A stretch of 64,000 nucleotides of DNA from UBA4085 sp964556755. Its GTDB lineage: Bacteria; Acidobacteriota; Aminicenantia; Aminicenantales; UBA4085. Below the pieces are notes generated by a model. It had not been told where the DNA came from. It saw only the letters and a list, made by a program, of their open reading frames with translations, and made no database searches. This document shows positions 24,329-31,982 of this stretch, piece by piece. The translations under genes were made by a program, and so were the position numbers. How positions within the stretch are numbered: the stretch's first letter is position 1; each line of letters starts with the position of its first letter. The DNA is taken from the NCBI GenBank assembly GCA_964556755.1, contig CAZKXI010000009.1, positions 1 to 64,000 on the forward strand, written 5' to 3'.

Positions 24329-25273
24329 ATGTCCGATATCGTCATCCGCACCCGGGGGCTGGGACGCGACTTCAAGTCCGTCACCGCCCTCGACGACCTG
24401 TCCATCGAAGTCCCGGCCGGGATCGTCTTCGGCTTTCTCGGCCCCAACGGAGCCGGCAAGACGACGACCATCCGCCTCCTGCTCGGCCTGCTCGAGCCGA
24501 CCCGCGGCCGGGCCGAGGTCCTGGGCTTCGACACCCGGACGGCCGCGGCCGGCATCCGGGCCTCGAGCGGCGCCCTCCTGGAGCACACCGGCCTCTACGA
24601 GCGCCTGAGCGCCGCCGACAACCTGGAGTTTCAGGGCCGCTCCGCCCGCATGCTCGCGCCCGAGAGGGCCGCCCGCGCCCGCGAGCTCCTGACCCACTTC
24701 GGGCTCTGGGAGCGGCGGCTCGAGCCGGCCGGCAAGTGGAGCCGGGGCATGAAGCAGAAGCTGGCCGTGGCCCGGGCCCTCCTGGCCCGGCCGCGCTTGG
24801 TCTTCCTGGACGAGCCCACGGCCGGGTTGGATCCCGTCGCCTCGGCCTCGCTGCGCGAGGACCTGGCCTCGCTGGCGGCCAGGGAAGGCACGACCGTCTT
24901 TCTGACCACCCACAACCTGGACGAGGCCGAGCGCCTCTGCCGCCGGGTGGCCGTCATCCGGGCCGGCCGGCTGCTGGCCGAAGGCCCGGTGGAAGAGCTG
25001 CGCCGGGGCGGCGGCGCGGCCGCCCTCGAGATCAAGGGACGCGGCTTCGCCCCCGAGGCCCTCGCCCGCCTGCGCGCTCTCCCGGGCGTCAAGGAGGTGG
25101 CCGAGGAGGCCGGCGCGGTCGTGATCAGCTGGGCCGGCGAAGCCCGCGGGTCCGATGCGGTCCGCGTCCTGGTCGAAGGCGGCGCCGCGGTCGAGGAAGT
25201 CCTCAGCCGCCGGCCCACCTTCGAGGACGCCTTCCTGAAGCTGGTCAAGGACGAGACAACGGAGGAACGCTGA
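24329..25273 (+). CDS. ABC-2 type transporter ATP-binding protein
   Basis: 314 residues. Walker A GPNGAGKTTT, signature WSRGMKQKLAVARALL, Walker B LVFLDEPTAGLDP and the switch His in FLTTHNLDE are all intact. The C-terminal 90 residues form the extra domain of DrrA/NatA-type exporters. It powers the permease encoded next, with which it overlaps by one base (TGATG). Substrate is unknown; antimicrobial or lipid export are the usual roles. AAGGAGT precedes the ATG. Confidence 0.92.
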   Translation: MSDIVIRTRGLGRDFKSVTALDDLSIEVPAGIVFGFLGPNGAGKTTTIRLLLGLLEPTRGRAEVLGFDTRTAAAGIRASSGALLEHTGLYERLSAADNLEFQGRSARMLAPERAARARELLTHFGLWERRLEPAGKWSRGMKQKLAVARALLARPRLVFLDEPTAGLDPVASASLREDLASLAAREGTTVFLTTHNLDEAERLCRRVAVIRAGRLLAEGPVEELRRGGGAAALEIKGRGFAPEALARLRALPGVKEVAEEAGAVVISWAGEARGSDAVRVLVEGGAAVEEVLSRRPTFEDAFLKLVKDETTEER

Positions 25274-26007
25274 TGCGGCGCGATGTGATGACGGTTCTTT
25301 GGAAAGAGTTCAAGGAGCTTCTCGGCCAGAAGGGCCGCTTCAAGGGCGGCAAGACCGGGATGCTCATCTTCATGGCCGTGTTCGGCGTGCTGATGCCGCT
25401 GCAGAACGGCCCGGCTTGGGTCTCTTCGCCGCTCTCGCTCGTCTATTGGGCCTGGATCCCCATCCTGCTGGCCAGCGGGGTGGTGGCCGATGCCTTCGCC
25501 GGAGAGCGCGAGCGGCATACCCTGGAGACTCTCTTGGCCGGGCGTCTGCCCGACCGGGCCATCCTCTGGGGCAAGATCGGTGCGGCGGTCCTCTACGGCT
25601 GGGGCCTGACCTTGGCCTGCGTCCTGGTCGGAGCCCTCGCCCTGACCGCGGGGCACGGCCACGGGAAGATCCTCTTCTATCCCTGGCCCATCTTCGGCGG
25701 AATCGTCGGCTCGACCCTTCTGGTGGCCCTCTTCGGCTCGTCCTTGGGGGTCATGATCTCGCTGCGGGCGCCGACCGTGCGGCAGGCCCAGCAGGTCTTC
25801 TCGGTGGCCTTCCTGATCCTCTTCGTGCCGATGTTCGCCCTGCCGCTGCTCCCGCCCTCGGCCAAGGCCTGGCTGGCGAAAGCGGCCGGCCAAGCCGACT
25901 TCAAGTCCATCGGGCTGATCGCCGCCGGCGTTCTGGCCGCGGCCGACGCCGTCCTTCTCATCGTGGCGAATCGGCGCTTCCGCCGCAGCCGGCTGATACT
26001 GGACTAG
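25273..26007 (+). CDS. ABC-2 type transporter permease
   Basis: 244 residues starting at 25273; a frame opening at 24736 only shadows the ATPase gene. An N-terminal cytoplasmic helix (VLWKEFKELLGQKGRFKGGK) is followed by six membrane segments. The conserved FAGERERHTLETLLAGRLPDRAI stretch (about 76-98) between helices 2 and 3 is the coupling region typical of ABC-2 permeases. It forms the exporter with the preceding ATPase. The gene ends 10 bases before a convergent AT-rich gene at the island border. Confidence 0.9.
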   Translation: MRRDVMTVLWKEFKELLGQKGRFKGGKTGMLIFMAVFGVLMPLQNGPAWVSSPLSLVYWAWIPILLASGVVADAFAGERERHTLETLLAGRLPDRAILWGKIGAAVLYGWGLTLACVLVGALALTAGHGHGKILFYPWPIFGGIVGSTLLVALFGSSLGVMISLRAPTVRQAQQVFSVAFLILFVPMFALPLLPPSAKAWLAKAAGQADFKSIGLIAAGVLAAADAVLLIVANRRFRRSRLILD

Positions 26008-26017
26008 CCACGAGTTT

Positions 26018-27079
26018 TTATTCGTTCGTATATCTATATATCTTTAAATATGGGTTTCCATCGCTATCTTCACATCTAGTATAAATATGGTTTTTCTTGA
26101 TCCCCATGATTTTTCCATCTATTTTAAAATACATCGACTTAATATATCGGCCATTATCCGAATACATATCGATCAATGTACCTCTTTCTCCCGCCGTGGA
26201 TGTGGGAACCAATAAATATCCATCCGCGCAGTAAAGACCGCTTATATCGAATTTATATTTTATTTTTGGATATTGATATTTGCTTACCAATTCCTCTAAT
26301 AATGGATTTTTATCATCGTTGTATACCCTCGCATATTCCCTCTTTATTATGGTTATTTTATCATTCCAGATCGATATTTTATTAATGCAATACTCGCTAC
26401 TGTCAACCACGTACACCGAGTCGTATCTATCATTGACTACAACATAGAATGGTGTTATTGGCACTATAAACGGAGATTGATTGTTATATGTAGAATTCAA
26501 TACTGCTATTTTTCTTTTATTAATCCCATCGGGCGTATTTGCTAATAACAAATATATTTTTCTACTAAATACTCCGACAGGAAGATCGGGAACATATCCC
26601 ATTTCCTCTTGATCAACCACAAGATATTCATTTTCATTTATTCTATAAATGTCCTCTGCACTTCCATTTATTTTAAAGCTTTTATCAATCCTATCGCTCT
26701 CACCATTGTATAAAAGCATTTTTCTTTGTAATGAGGAATACAGCGATATTATTCCATCTTCGCCGATGCCCATAACAACACTGCCAATACGGCTTAGATC
26801 GCTTAACTCATTAGGCCCCTGACCGCTTCCAACTATACATTTAATTCTTGAAAGCGATTTGTCAATTTTAAATATATTATCATTATCATGAATATATATA
26901 TTCTCGTTGCTGTCAATCAGAATGTCAAAAATGGTTTTAAAGCATTCTTTATTAATATGTTTAACAACTTGTTCTTCAATTATATTTGCATTGGGATGTT
27001 CATTATTATCATTTTTTCTGCATCCATATATTACAACAGTAGTTATTAGAAACGCGATATTTAAAACCCTATTGTTCAT
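26018..27079 (-). CDS. Six-bladed beta-propeller lipoprotein, AT-rich island
   Basis: 353 residues. The start MNNRVLNIAFLITTVVIYGC has a lipobox-like end with Cys20, so it is probably a lipoprotein. The body has the 6-bladed propeller pattern of Bacteroidetes-type proteins: IFDILIDSNENIYIHDNDNIFKI, GSGQGPNELSDLSRIG, and repeated strand pairs such as DGYLLVPT and NGRYIKSMYF. It is the last gene of the operon, overlapping the preceding propeller gene by 11 bases. Base composition is strongly AT, unlike everything outside 26.0-29.8 kb. Ligand unknown; it may form the propeller half of an exported complex with the Cys-rich peptide. Confidence 0.8.
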   Translation of the reverse strand: MNNRVLNIAFLITTVVIYGCRKNDNNEHPNANIIEEQVVKHINKECFKTIFDILIDSNENIYIHDNDNIFKIDKSLSRIKCIVGSGQGPNELSDLSRIGSVVMGIGEDGIISLYSSLQRKMLLYNGESDRIDKSFKINGSAEDIYRINENEYLVVDQEEMGYVPDLPVGVFSRKIYLLLANTPDGINKRKIAVLNSTYNNQSPFIVPITPFYVVVNDRYDSVYVVDSSEYCINKISIWNDKITIIKREYARVYNDDKNPLLEELVSKYQYPKIKYKFDISGLYCADGYLLVPTSTAGERGTLIDMYSDNGRYIKSMYFKIDGKIMGIKKNHIYTRCEDSDGNPYLKIYRYTNE

Positions 27080-28058
27080 TGCTCAATACATGGATTTGTG
27101 CATTTGGCGATATCTCCAATAAGTAGAAACGTAACATATTATTGTGCTTAAGCACCGCCAAATCAGATATTAATATTTTTTCGTTTGTTTCGTAGCAATA
27201 AATATTGGTTTTTTCTCCTTCCTCATTAATTTCAATAATTTCTATTTTGTTATCATTTTTTCTTAATGAGTATATGTATTCATTATAATATTTAAATACA
27301 TTAAATATTGGCTTATAAGACACCTTTTCATTTCTATTAGATTTGCCAATGTTATTTACATTATATGTTCCGTACTCCGCAAATATTTTATCGTCGATCT
27401 CTTTACTAAATATTAGTTTCCCATCCGTGTTGTATTTTCTAATTTTAGGAAGAAAGCAAAAACCAGAATATATGTATCCTTTTCCAAAGCAAATACTGGT
27501 CATATTTAGAATCCCATCCAATTTTGTACCAATGATTTCTGGTTCTCCAAATGAATTTACGACTTCGCCCTGATAGTTAAGTACATCTATTATTTTATCG
27601 CTTGAATCAAGTCTTAAATATGGCGCAGCATAAATTGCATTTCTATTGATAACACAACTTTTATATGTTTTAAATAGTCGAATTATATTTAAATATTTTC
27701 CCTCATTATTAAATATCTGTAATCTTCTGTTCATCCCTTCTATAACGGCTATTTTTCCATTTTCGAACACAGCCAAATTGCTAGGACCGTTAAAATCACC
27801 AGGCCCTTCACCGCTTTGGCCTATTCGCTTTAATAACACACCATCATAATTAGTAATAATAATGCAATTCTCTTTTTGATCGGAAATAATAATCTTTTTA
27901 TTTTGTAAATCTAAATCAACACTCGTTGGGCTTGCTAAATAATAGTTATTGTTTGATTCAATTGGAAATTTATTAATTTCAAATATTTTTTGAACTCTAT
28001 TTTGCCCAAAACAATTAGAAACGATTATCATAAAGAACAAAAAGTATTTTATGCACAT
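27069..28058 (-). CDS. Exported six-bladed beta-propeller protein, AT-rich island
   Basis: 329 residues with a signal peptide (MCIKYFLFFMIIVSNCFGQ). The NHL-like signature IGQSGEGPGDFNGPSNLAV, followed by ENGKIAVIEGMNRRLQIFN, IYAAPYLRLD and KIRKYNTDGKLIF, gives a six-bladed propeller like the BF3558/BF4221 group. It lies 34 bases after the Cys-rich peptide gene and overlaps the second propeller gene. The two propellers are clearly diverged, so they are not a recent duplication. Located outside the cytoplasmic membrane. Function unknown. Confidence 0.82.
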   Translation of the reverse strand: MCIKYFLFFMIIVSNCFGQNRVQKIFEINKFPIESNNNYYLASPTSVDLDLQNKKIIISDQKENCIIITNYDGVLLKRIGQSGEGPGDFNGPSNLAVFENGKIAVIEGMNRRLQIFNNEGKYLNIIRLFKTYKSCVINRNAIYAAPYLRLDSSDKIIDVLNYQGEVVNSFGEPEIIGTKLDGILNMTSICFGKGYIYSGFCFLPKIRKYNTDGKLIFSKEIDDKIFAEYGTYNVNNIGKSNRNEKVSYKPIFNVFKYYNEYIYSLRKNDNKIEIIEINEEGEKTNIYCYETNEKILISDLAVLKHNNMLRFYLLEISPNAQIHVLSNEQ

Positions 28059-28092
28059 GATATTTCTCGAATCGTGGGAAATCCCAGCCGTT

Positions 28093-28329
28093 TTACCTCG
28101 GGCTACAAGTGAGAGGAGACGATTGGAAATTACACAGCGTTAGAATCCAGTTTTCATCCATGCAGGAGAAACTACAAATATCATGCCTCCATAGAGAGCC
28201 AGAACATTCGCACTCTCCTACACACGGCCCATATGTAGTACATCTAAAAATACCCACTTCTCCATACATCTCGGCGATCATAAAAACTGTGACTGTCAAT
28301 AAAGCAAACACCAAAATACGTTTCTTCAT
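28093..28329 (-). CDS. Small secreted peptide with 8 Cys and 2 Trp
   Basis: 78 residues. It has a very strong ribosome site (GGAGGAAGAG) and an ATGA overlap with the upstream thioredoxin-like gene. The signal peptide is MKKRILVFALLTVTVFMIA, cleaved near 19-23. The mature part of about 55 residues has Cys at 30, 36, 40, 42, 52, 56, 66 and 75 and Trp at 47 and 61. Eight Cys would allow four disulfides, fitting the two redox-type genes before it. It resembles in size and context the NVEALA-type peptides found beside 6-bladed propellers in Bacteroidetes, but lacks that motif. Function unknown. Confidence 0.75.
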   Translation of the reverse strand: MKKRILVFALLTVTVFMIAEMYGEVGIFRCTTYGPCVGECECSGSLWRHDICSFSCMDENWILTLCNFQSSPLTCSPR

Positions 28330-29285
28330 ACTCTTCCTCCTTTTGAATAATTCGGGGATTTCCCGCGATCTTTTTCAATATTTTCTTTAAAATATTCCCA
28401 ACAATTACAATTATTATCATAAATATATTCAATAACATGACTACTATTCATCGAAATGATTACATTATTGGCATTTTCTTTGTTATATTTATTGATAATA
28501 TTTTTATACATATTATCCAAATCACTATTTCCTATATATATATCTATACTCAAATTAAGCTGGCTTGATATCGCCTTTATATTGCACTCTTTCAAATCGC
28601 CTAATAGAACCGCAAATACATATATATCCTTATGATTGTTATTATAATCATTAAAATACTTAAGGAATCCTCCGCTTGCACACCCCGAGCAGATGTCAGT
28701 TAACAGGACGGCAATATATTTTTCATATTTCATACCGCTTATATATTTATCAAAATAATTCGTGGTCTTTTTAAGCGTAAAATATGAACTCGCGCGAAAG
28801 GTATCATTGTTAATTACTCTAAGCAAATCAATCTTCGGCCCGTTTGAATAATCGTTATTTTTCATATAAACTATTTCATTTTTATTTTTTCCATAAATAA
28901 AATAGCCTTGTTTGCTCCATGCCTCCTTTACATAATCATTTTCAATATCATAACTGATATATATGACGTTCGAATGGGACTCGTTAATATATTTATAATA
29001 TTCCCCGTTTTCTATTGCGATAAAAACAACATCATCACTTTTAAAACTGTTGATCACATCCGCAAACTGTTTGACTTCGCTTTCGTATTTATCGTTAATT
29101 GTTTGAACATAGTAATACTTCGCCTGTTCAATTTCTGGGATATTGTTGTCATCATAAAAAAGCGTGTCGATATTGCGGCCATTTTTCCATAAGAATATTC
29201 CTTTTCTATATAAAAATACGACAATCAACGACATGCATATTAATGAAAGCAAGAGCCATAATTTCTTTTCATTGCTAATTTTCAT
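28326..29285 (-). CDS. Membrane-anchored thioredoxin-like protein with CSGC motif
   Basis: 319 residues from the ATG at 29285 (AAGGAA upstream), overlapping the MauE-like gene by 11 bases. One membrane helix (LLLSLICMSLIVVFLY) anchors it near the N terminus. A long region of unknown type follows. Near 190-202 a strand (KYIAVLLTDIC) leads into C199-S-G-C202, the position of the redox CxxC in TlpA/MauD-like thioredoxin folds, with a further strand IYVFAVLLGD. It probably oxidises or isomerises disulfides outside the membrane, the obvious substrate being the 8-Cys peptide encoded next. A CNC pair (NNCNCWEYF) near the C terminus is unexplained. Confidence 0.7.
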   Translation of the reverse strand: MKISNEKKLWLLLSLICMSLIVVFLYRKGIFLWKNGRNIDTLFYDDNNIPEIEQAKYYYVQTINDKYESEVKQFADVINSFKSDDVVFIAIENGEYYKYINESHSNVIYISYDIENDYVKEAWSKQGYFIYGKNKNEIVYMKNNDYSNGPKIDLLRVINNDTFRASSYFTLKKTTNYFDKYISGMKYEKYIAVLLTDICSGCASGGFLKYFNDYNNNHKDIYVFAVLLGDLKECNIKAISSQLNLSIDIYIGNSDLDNMYKNIINKYNKENANNVIISMNSSHVIEYIYDNNCNCWEYFKENIEKDRGKSPNYSKGGRV

Positions 29286-29706
29286 TGGCCACATTCCTTC
29301 TATTATTAGAAATATATATAAAGCATGCCATGCCAAGCAAAATAACATCTCGTCCAATAACCAATAGAGGGCTTTCATATTTATTATTCAAGGAAAAGCA
29401 TCCACAGTTAATATAATTTCCGTTAAATAATTTCATAGATATCGCAAAAATGAATATGACTAATAATATGGACAAAGATAATGAAGAAAACTTTTTTAAA
29501 AGTCCAACAATTAAAGAAAGGCCCAACAATAATTCGAGCCAGGGTAAAAATATTGAAAAGGAAAATACGAGCCTATCGGGTATTATTTTATAAGACGAAA
29601 CAATTAATGCAAATTCACCTGGAAATGCAATTTTTCGCAGACTTGCAATTACAAATGTCCCCCCTAATATAATTCTGAATACAAATTCAACTATACGTAT
29701 CTTCAA
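29275..29706 (-). CDS. MauE/DoxX-like redox membrane protein
   Basis: 143 residues from a TTG at 29706 that has GGGGGG upstream. A GTG at 29724 would lie almost on the predicted start of transcription. Four membrane helices; the first has RIILGGTFVIASLRKI, and the second loop pair PWLELLLGLSLIVG is typical of MauE/DoxX proteins. CGCF after the third helix is the conserved CxC pair. MauE is required, with MauD, to make the disulfide-rich small subunit of methylamine dehydrogenase. Here it heads an operon with a thioredoxin-like protein, a Cys-rich peptide and two propellers. Confidence 0.8.
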   Translation of the reverse strand: MKIRIVEFVFRIILGGTFVIASLRKIAFPGEFALIVSSYKIIPDRLVFSFSIFLPWLELLLGLSLIVGLLKKFSSLSLSILLVIFIFAISMKLFNGNYINCGCFSLNNKYESPLLVIGRDVILLGMACFIYISNNRRNVANEN

Positions 29707-29733
29707 GGAGCACCCCCCAAACACTAGGATTTA

Positions 29734-29762
29734 TGTATATAAAATATATTTTTGAATGTCAA
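29734..29762 (-). promoter_or_regulatory. Promoter of the AT-rich operon
   Basis: On the minus strand TTGACA (29757-29762), 17-base spacer, TATACA (29734-29739). Transcription should begin near 29727, leaving a leader of about 20 bases with the GGGGGG site before the TTG at 29706. Confidence 0.7.
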
Positions 29763-29922
29763 GACTTATTTGTATACATATTATTCCTTGAATTATCAAA
29801 GTTGCACTATTTTCGTTAGACTGATCAAATGACCATAATAGTGTAGACAAATGTCGATTAGGCCCCCTAACCGCTATTCAATGAATTCCCCCCTCGAAAC
29901 TTCGAATGATCCTCACTTTCGC

Positions 29923-30738
29923 TTATCGCCGCCGCAGCACGTAATAGGACCGCTCGCCGGAGGCAAAGTCGGTCAGGACATAGCCGGCGGCGAAGTAGTG
30001 GAGGAAAGCGGCCCGGATGGCCTTCTGCCAGGCGGCGATCAAGCCGTCCAAGCCTTTCAGCTCCCGGATGGCCCGCGGCACCTCGACCAGGAGCGTCTTC
30101 TCGCGCCGGGTGAAGTCGGGCCGCTTCGGGGCGGCCCGGGGAAAGCTCTGCTCGGGCCGGCGGACGACCACCTTTGGATAGGCCTCGGTATCGAGCCTGG
30201 GCCCCGCTCCCGCGGCCCGGTCGCAGACCCGCTTGGACATCAGAGGCCATTCGACCAGGAGACGGTCGGTCGGCACCCCCTCCTCCAGGACCAGCGACGG
30301 CGCCGGGCCGTAGAAATCGTCCAGGTAGGTCCGCCCGACGGCGCCCAGGGCGTGGAGGTTGAGGTTGGCGTTGCGGGCCTGGAGGGGATCGTAGGTCCAG
30401 GTGATGAGATTGATGCCGCGGGCCAGGGCTTCCTCCCGCTGGGCCCACTTGAGAGTCTTGCCCAGCCCCAGCCCCTGAAACTCCGGCAGGACCGCCAGGT
30501 GGTGGGAGTGCTGGATGGTCCGGCCGCGATAGACGGCCGGGTAGGAATAGACGTATCCGGCCGCCGTGCCGTCGACGAAGGCGCCCAGCAGGATGCCGCC
30601 CATGTAGACCGAGACCTGGAGCTGGTGAGGCGGGGTGATCTCCAGGTCGGACCGGCTCCAGACGCGGCGCTGGATGCCGATGCAGGCCTCGTATTCGGCG
30701 TGCGAGCGGAGCGGGCGGATGCGGATGGTGTCGGGCAT
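29923..30738 (-). CDS. GNAT-superfamily acetyltransferase (COG3375-like)
   Basis: 271 residues. The N-terminal half is a GNAT fold: a first strand IRIRPLRSHAEYEACIGIQ, the acetyl-CoA loop LAVLPEFQGLGLGKTLKWAQ (Q/RxxGxG/A motif) near 82-100, and ITWTYDPLQARNANLNLHALGA, a segment characteristic of the COG3375 group. The C-terminal 120 residues are specific to this group. Substrate unknown. The gene has a consensus -35 and a -10 only six bases before the ATG, without a Shine-Dalgarno sequence. It is divergent from the FHA operon. Confidence 0.82.
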   Translation of the reverse strand: MPDTIRIRPLRSHAEYEACIGIQRRVWSRSDLEITPPHQLQVSVYMGGILLGAFVDGTAAGYVYSYPAVYRGRTIQHSHHLAVLPEFQGLGLGKTLKWAQREEALARGINLITWTYDPLQARNANLNLHALGAVGRTYLDDFYGPAPSLVLEEGVPTDRLLVEWPLMSKRVCDRAAGAGPRLDTEAYPKVVVRRPEQSFPRAAPKRPDFTRREKTLLVEVPRAIRELKGLDGLIAAWQKAIRAAFLHYFAAGYVLTDFASGERSYYVLRRR

Positions 30739-30744
30739 GGAGCG

Positions 30745-30773
30745 ATTTTCCGCCTAGCGCCGGCTTCTGTCAA
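30745..30773 (-). promoter_or_regulatory. Promoter of the GNAT gene, predicted leaderless
   Basis: On the minus strand TTGACA (30768-30773), 17-base spacer, GAAAAT (30745-30750), then six bases to the ATG at 30738. Confidence 0.6.
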
Positions 30774-30789
30774 TTCCTCCCGCCCCAAA

Positions 30790-30818
30790 TTGACAACGGG
30801 CGGCTTTGCGGTTAGCAT
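30790..30818 (+). promoter_or_regulatory. Promoter of the FHA-PP2C-kinase operon
   Basis: TTGACA (30790-30795), 17-base spacer, TAGCAT (30813-30818). It is back to back with the GNAT promoter, the two -35 boxes being 16 bases apart. The transcript keeps the GGAGGAGG site at 30834-30841. Confidence 0.65.
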
Positions 30819-30841
30819 GAGCCTACGCCAGCCGGAGGAGG

Positions 30842-31192
30842 ATGATGAGGCTTTTCCATCCGCAACGATCAGCGGAGCGAGGGTCCGTCCGGCCCCGGCT
30901 GGTCCTGGAGAGCGGCCCGGACAAGGGCCGCGAGTATCCGCTGCGCCGGCCGAGGACGAGCCTCGGGCGCCCCGGCGGCCGCCTCAACGACATCGAGATC
31001 GACGATCCCACGGTGTCCAAGGAACAGGCCTCCATCCTCTACCATGGCGCCACGGGAGAGTTCACCCTGATCAACGAGAGCGCGACCAACCCGACCCTTC
31101 TCGACGGGGCGGAGATCCCCGGCCCGGCCGAGCTCCGGTCCGGGGCCTCGATCGGCTTGGGCAAGATCAAGCTGACATTCAGGACGGAGTGA
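30842..31192 (+). CDS. FHA domain protein
   Basis: 116 residues, start at 30842 or the next codon, after GGAGGAGG. Residues about 20-112 form a forkhead-associated domain that binds phosphothreonine peptides: LVLESGPDKGREYPL, TSLGRPGGRLNDIEID, DPTVSKEQASILY, and NESATNPTLLDG with the conserved Asn. The usual ligand-binding Arg and Ser/His positions are represented by GRPGG and SKEQA; the common SRxHA motif reads SKEQA here. First gene of an operon with a phosphatase and a kinase, so it probably reads the kinase's phosphorylation state. Confidence 0.88.
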   Translation: MMRLFHPQRSAERGSVRPRLVLESGPDKGREYPLRRPRTSLGRPGGRLNDIEIDDPTVSKEQASILYHGATGEFTLINESATNPTLLDGAEIPGPAELRSGASIGLGKIKLTFRTE

Positions 31193-31203
31193 GGGAGCGA
31201 AAA

Positions 31204-31974
31204 GTGCGGCTCGAGATCGAAGCCTTCGGACGGACCGACGTCGGCAGGAAGCGGGACCACAACGAGGACGCCTTCCTGTGCCTGGACCTGGCCGGGCGCG
31301 ATCCCGGATCGGAATACGCCTGGCTTTTGGCGGTAGCCGACGGCATCGGGGGTCACGTCGGCGGCGCCCAGGCCTCGGCCGCGGCGATCCGGACCCTCAA
31401 AGAGTCTTTCCCGCCCGGCGGGCGGGCGGCCCTCTCGGCCCGGGATGCCCTGCTGGCCGCCTACCGGGCGGCCAATGCCGAGATCTTCCGCACCGCGGCC
31501 TCGATCCCCGGATCCACCGGCATGGGCACGACCCTGGTCGCGGCCCTGGTCCGGCCGGGCTTCGCCTTCGTCGCCAATGTCGGCGACAGCCGGGCTTATG
31601 TGGTCCGCCGGGGCTCCCTCTACCCGCTCACCCGGGACCATTCCTGGGCCGCCGAGCAGCGGGCCGCGGGCAGCCTCAGCGAGAGCGACATCGAGCGCTC
31701 GCCCTTCCGCCGCATGGTCACCCGCTCGCTCGGCTACGAGGCTTCCGTCCAAGTGGACGGCTTCGAGGTCGCCCTGGAGCCCCGTGACGCCCTTCTCCTC
31801 TGCAGCGACGGGCTGTGCGGCCCGGTGCCAGAGCGGGTCATGGGCCGGGTCTTCCGCCGCCGAGGCGGCCTGGACCTTCTCTGCGACCGGCTCATCCGCA
31901 TGGCCAACCGCCGGGGAGGGCCGGACAACATCACCGCCGTGGCCGCCCGGACGCGCCCGGCCGGCGGCGGGTGA
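31204..31974 (+). CDS. PP2C-family Ser/Thr protein phosphatase
   Basis: 256 residues from a GTG with GAGGGAG upstream, 11 bases after the FHA gene. The metal-binding motifs are intact: RKRDHNEDAF near 16-25, VADGIGGHVGG near 45-54, ANVGDSRAYVVR, LLLCSDGLCG and GGPDNITAVAAR. It has the Stp/PrpC length and would be a soluble manganese-dependent phosphatase reversing the kinase encoded 8 bases downstream. An upstream in-frame stretch to 29851 only shadows other genes. Confidence 0.9.
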   Translation: MRLEIEAFGRTDVGRKRDHNEDAFLCLDLAGRDPGSEYAWLLAVADGIGGHVGGAQASAAAIRTLKESFPPGGRAALSARDALLAAYRAANAEIFRTAASIPGSTGMGTTLVAALVRPGFAFVANVGDSRAYVVRRGSLYPLTRDHSWAAEQRAAGSLSESDIERSPFRRMVTRSLGYEASVQVDGFEVALEPRDALLLCSDGLCGPVPERVMGRVFRRRGGLDLLCDRLIRMANRRGGPDNITAVAARTRPAGGG

Positions 31975-31982
31975 GGATCCCC

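Larger units (their letters stand above)
26008..29850. mobile_element. AT-rich horizontally acquired island
   Basis: From just after the ABC permease to about 29.85 kb the DNA changes sharply from GC-rich to AT-rich (roughly one-third GC by eye), with codon use to match (AAT, AAA, ATA and TTA dominate). It holds a single five-gene operon. No integrase, transposase, tRNA or flanking direct repeat is visible, so the mode of entry is unknown. Confidence 0.75.

Noticed and set aside
28093..28329. Assignment of the Cys-rich peptide to the NVEALA family
   Set aside because: Context and size fit, but the NVEALA motif at the signal end is absent, so no family was assigned.
29805..29843. CACTATT/AATAGTG inverted repeat near the right edge of the AT-rich island
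   Set aside because: Seven bases with a 25-base spacer is within chance for AT-rich DNA, and no matching copy occurs at the left edge.
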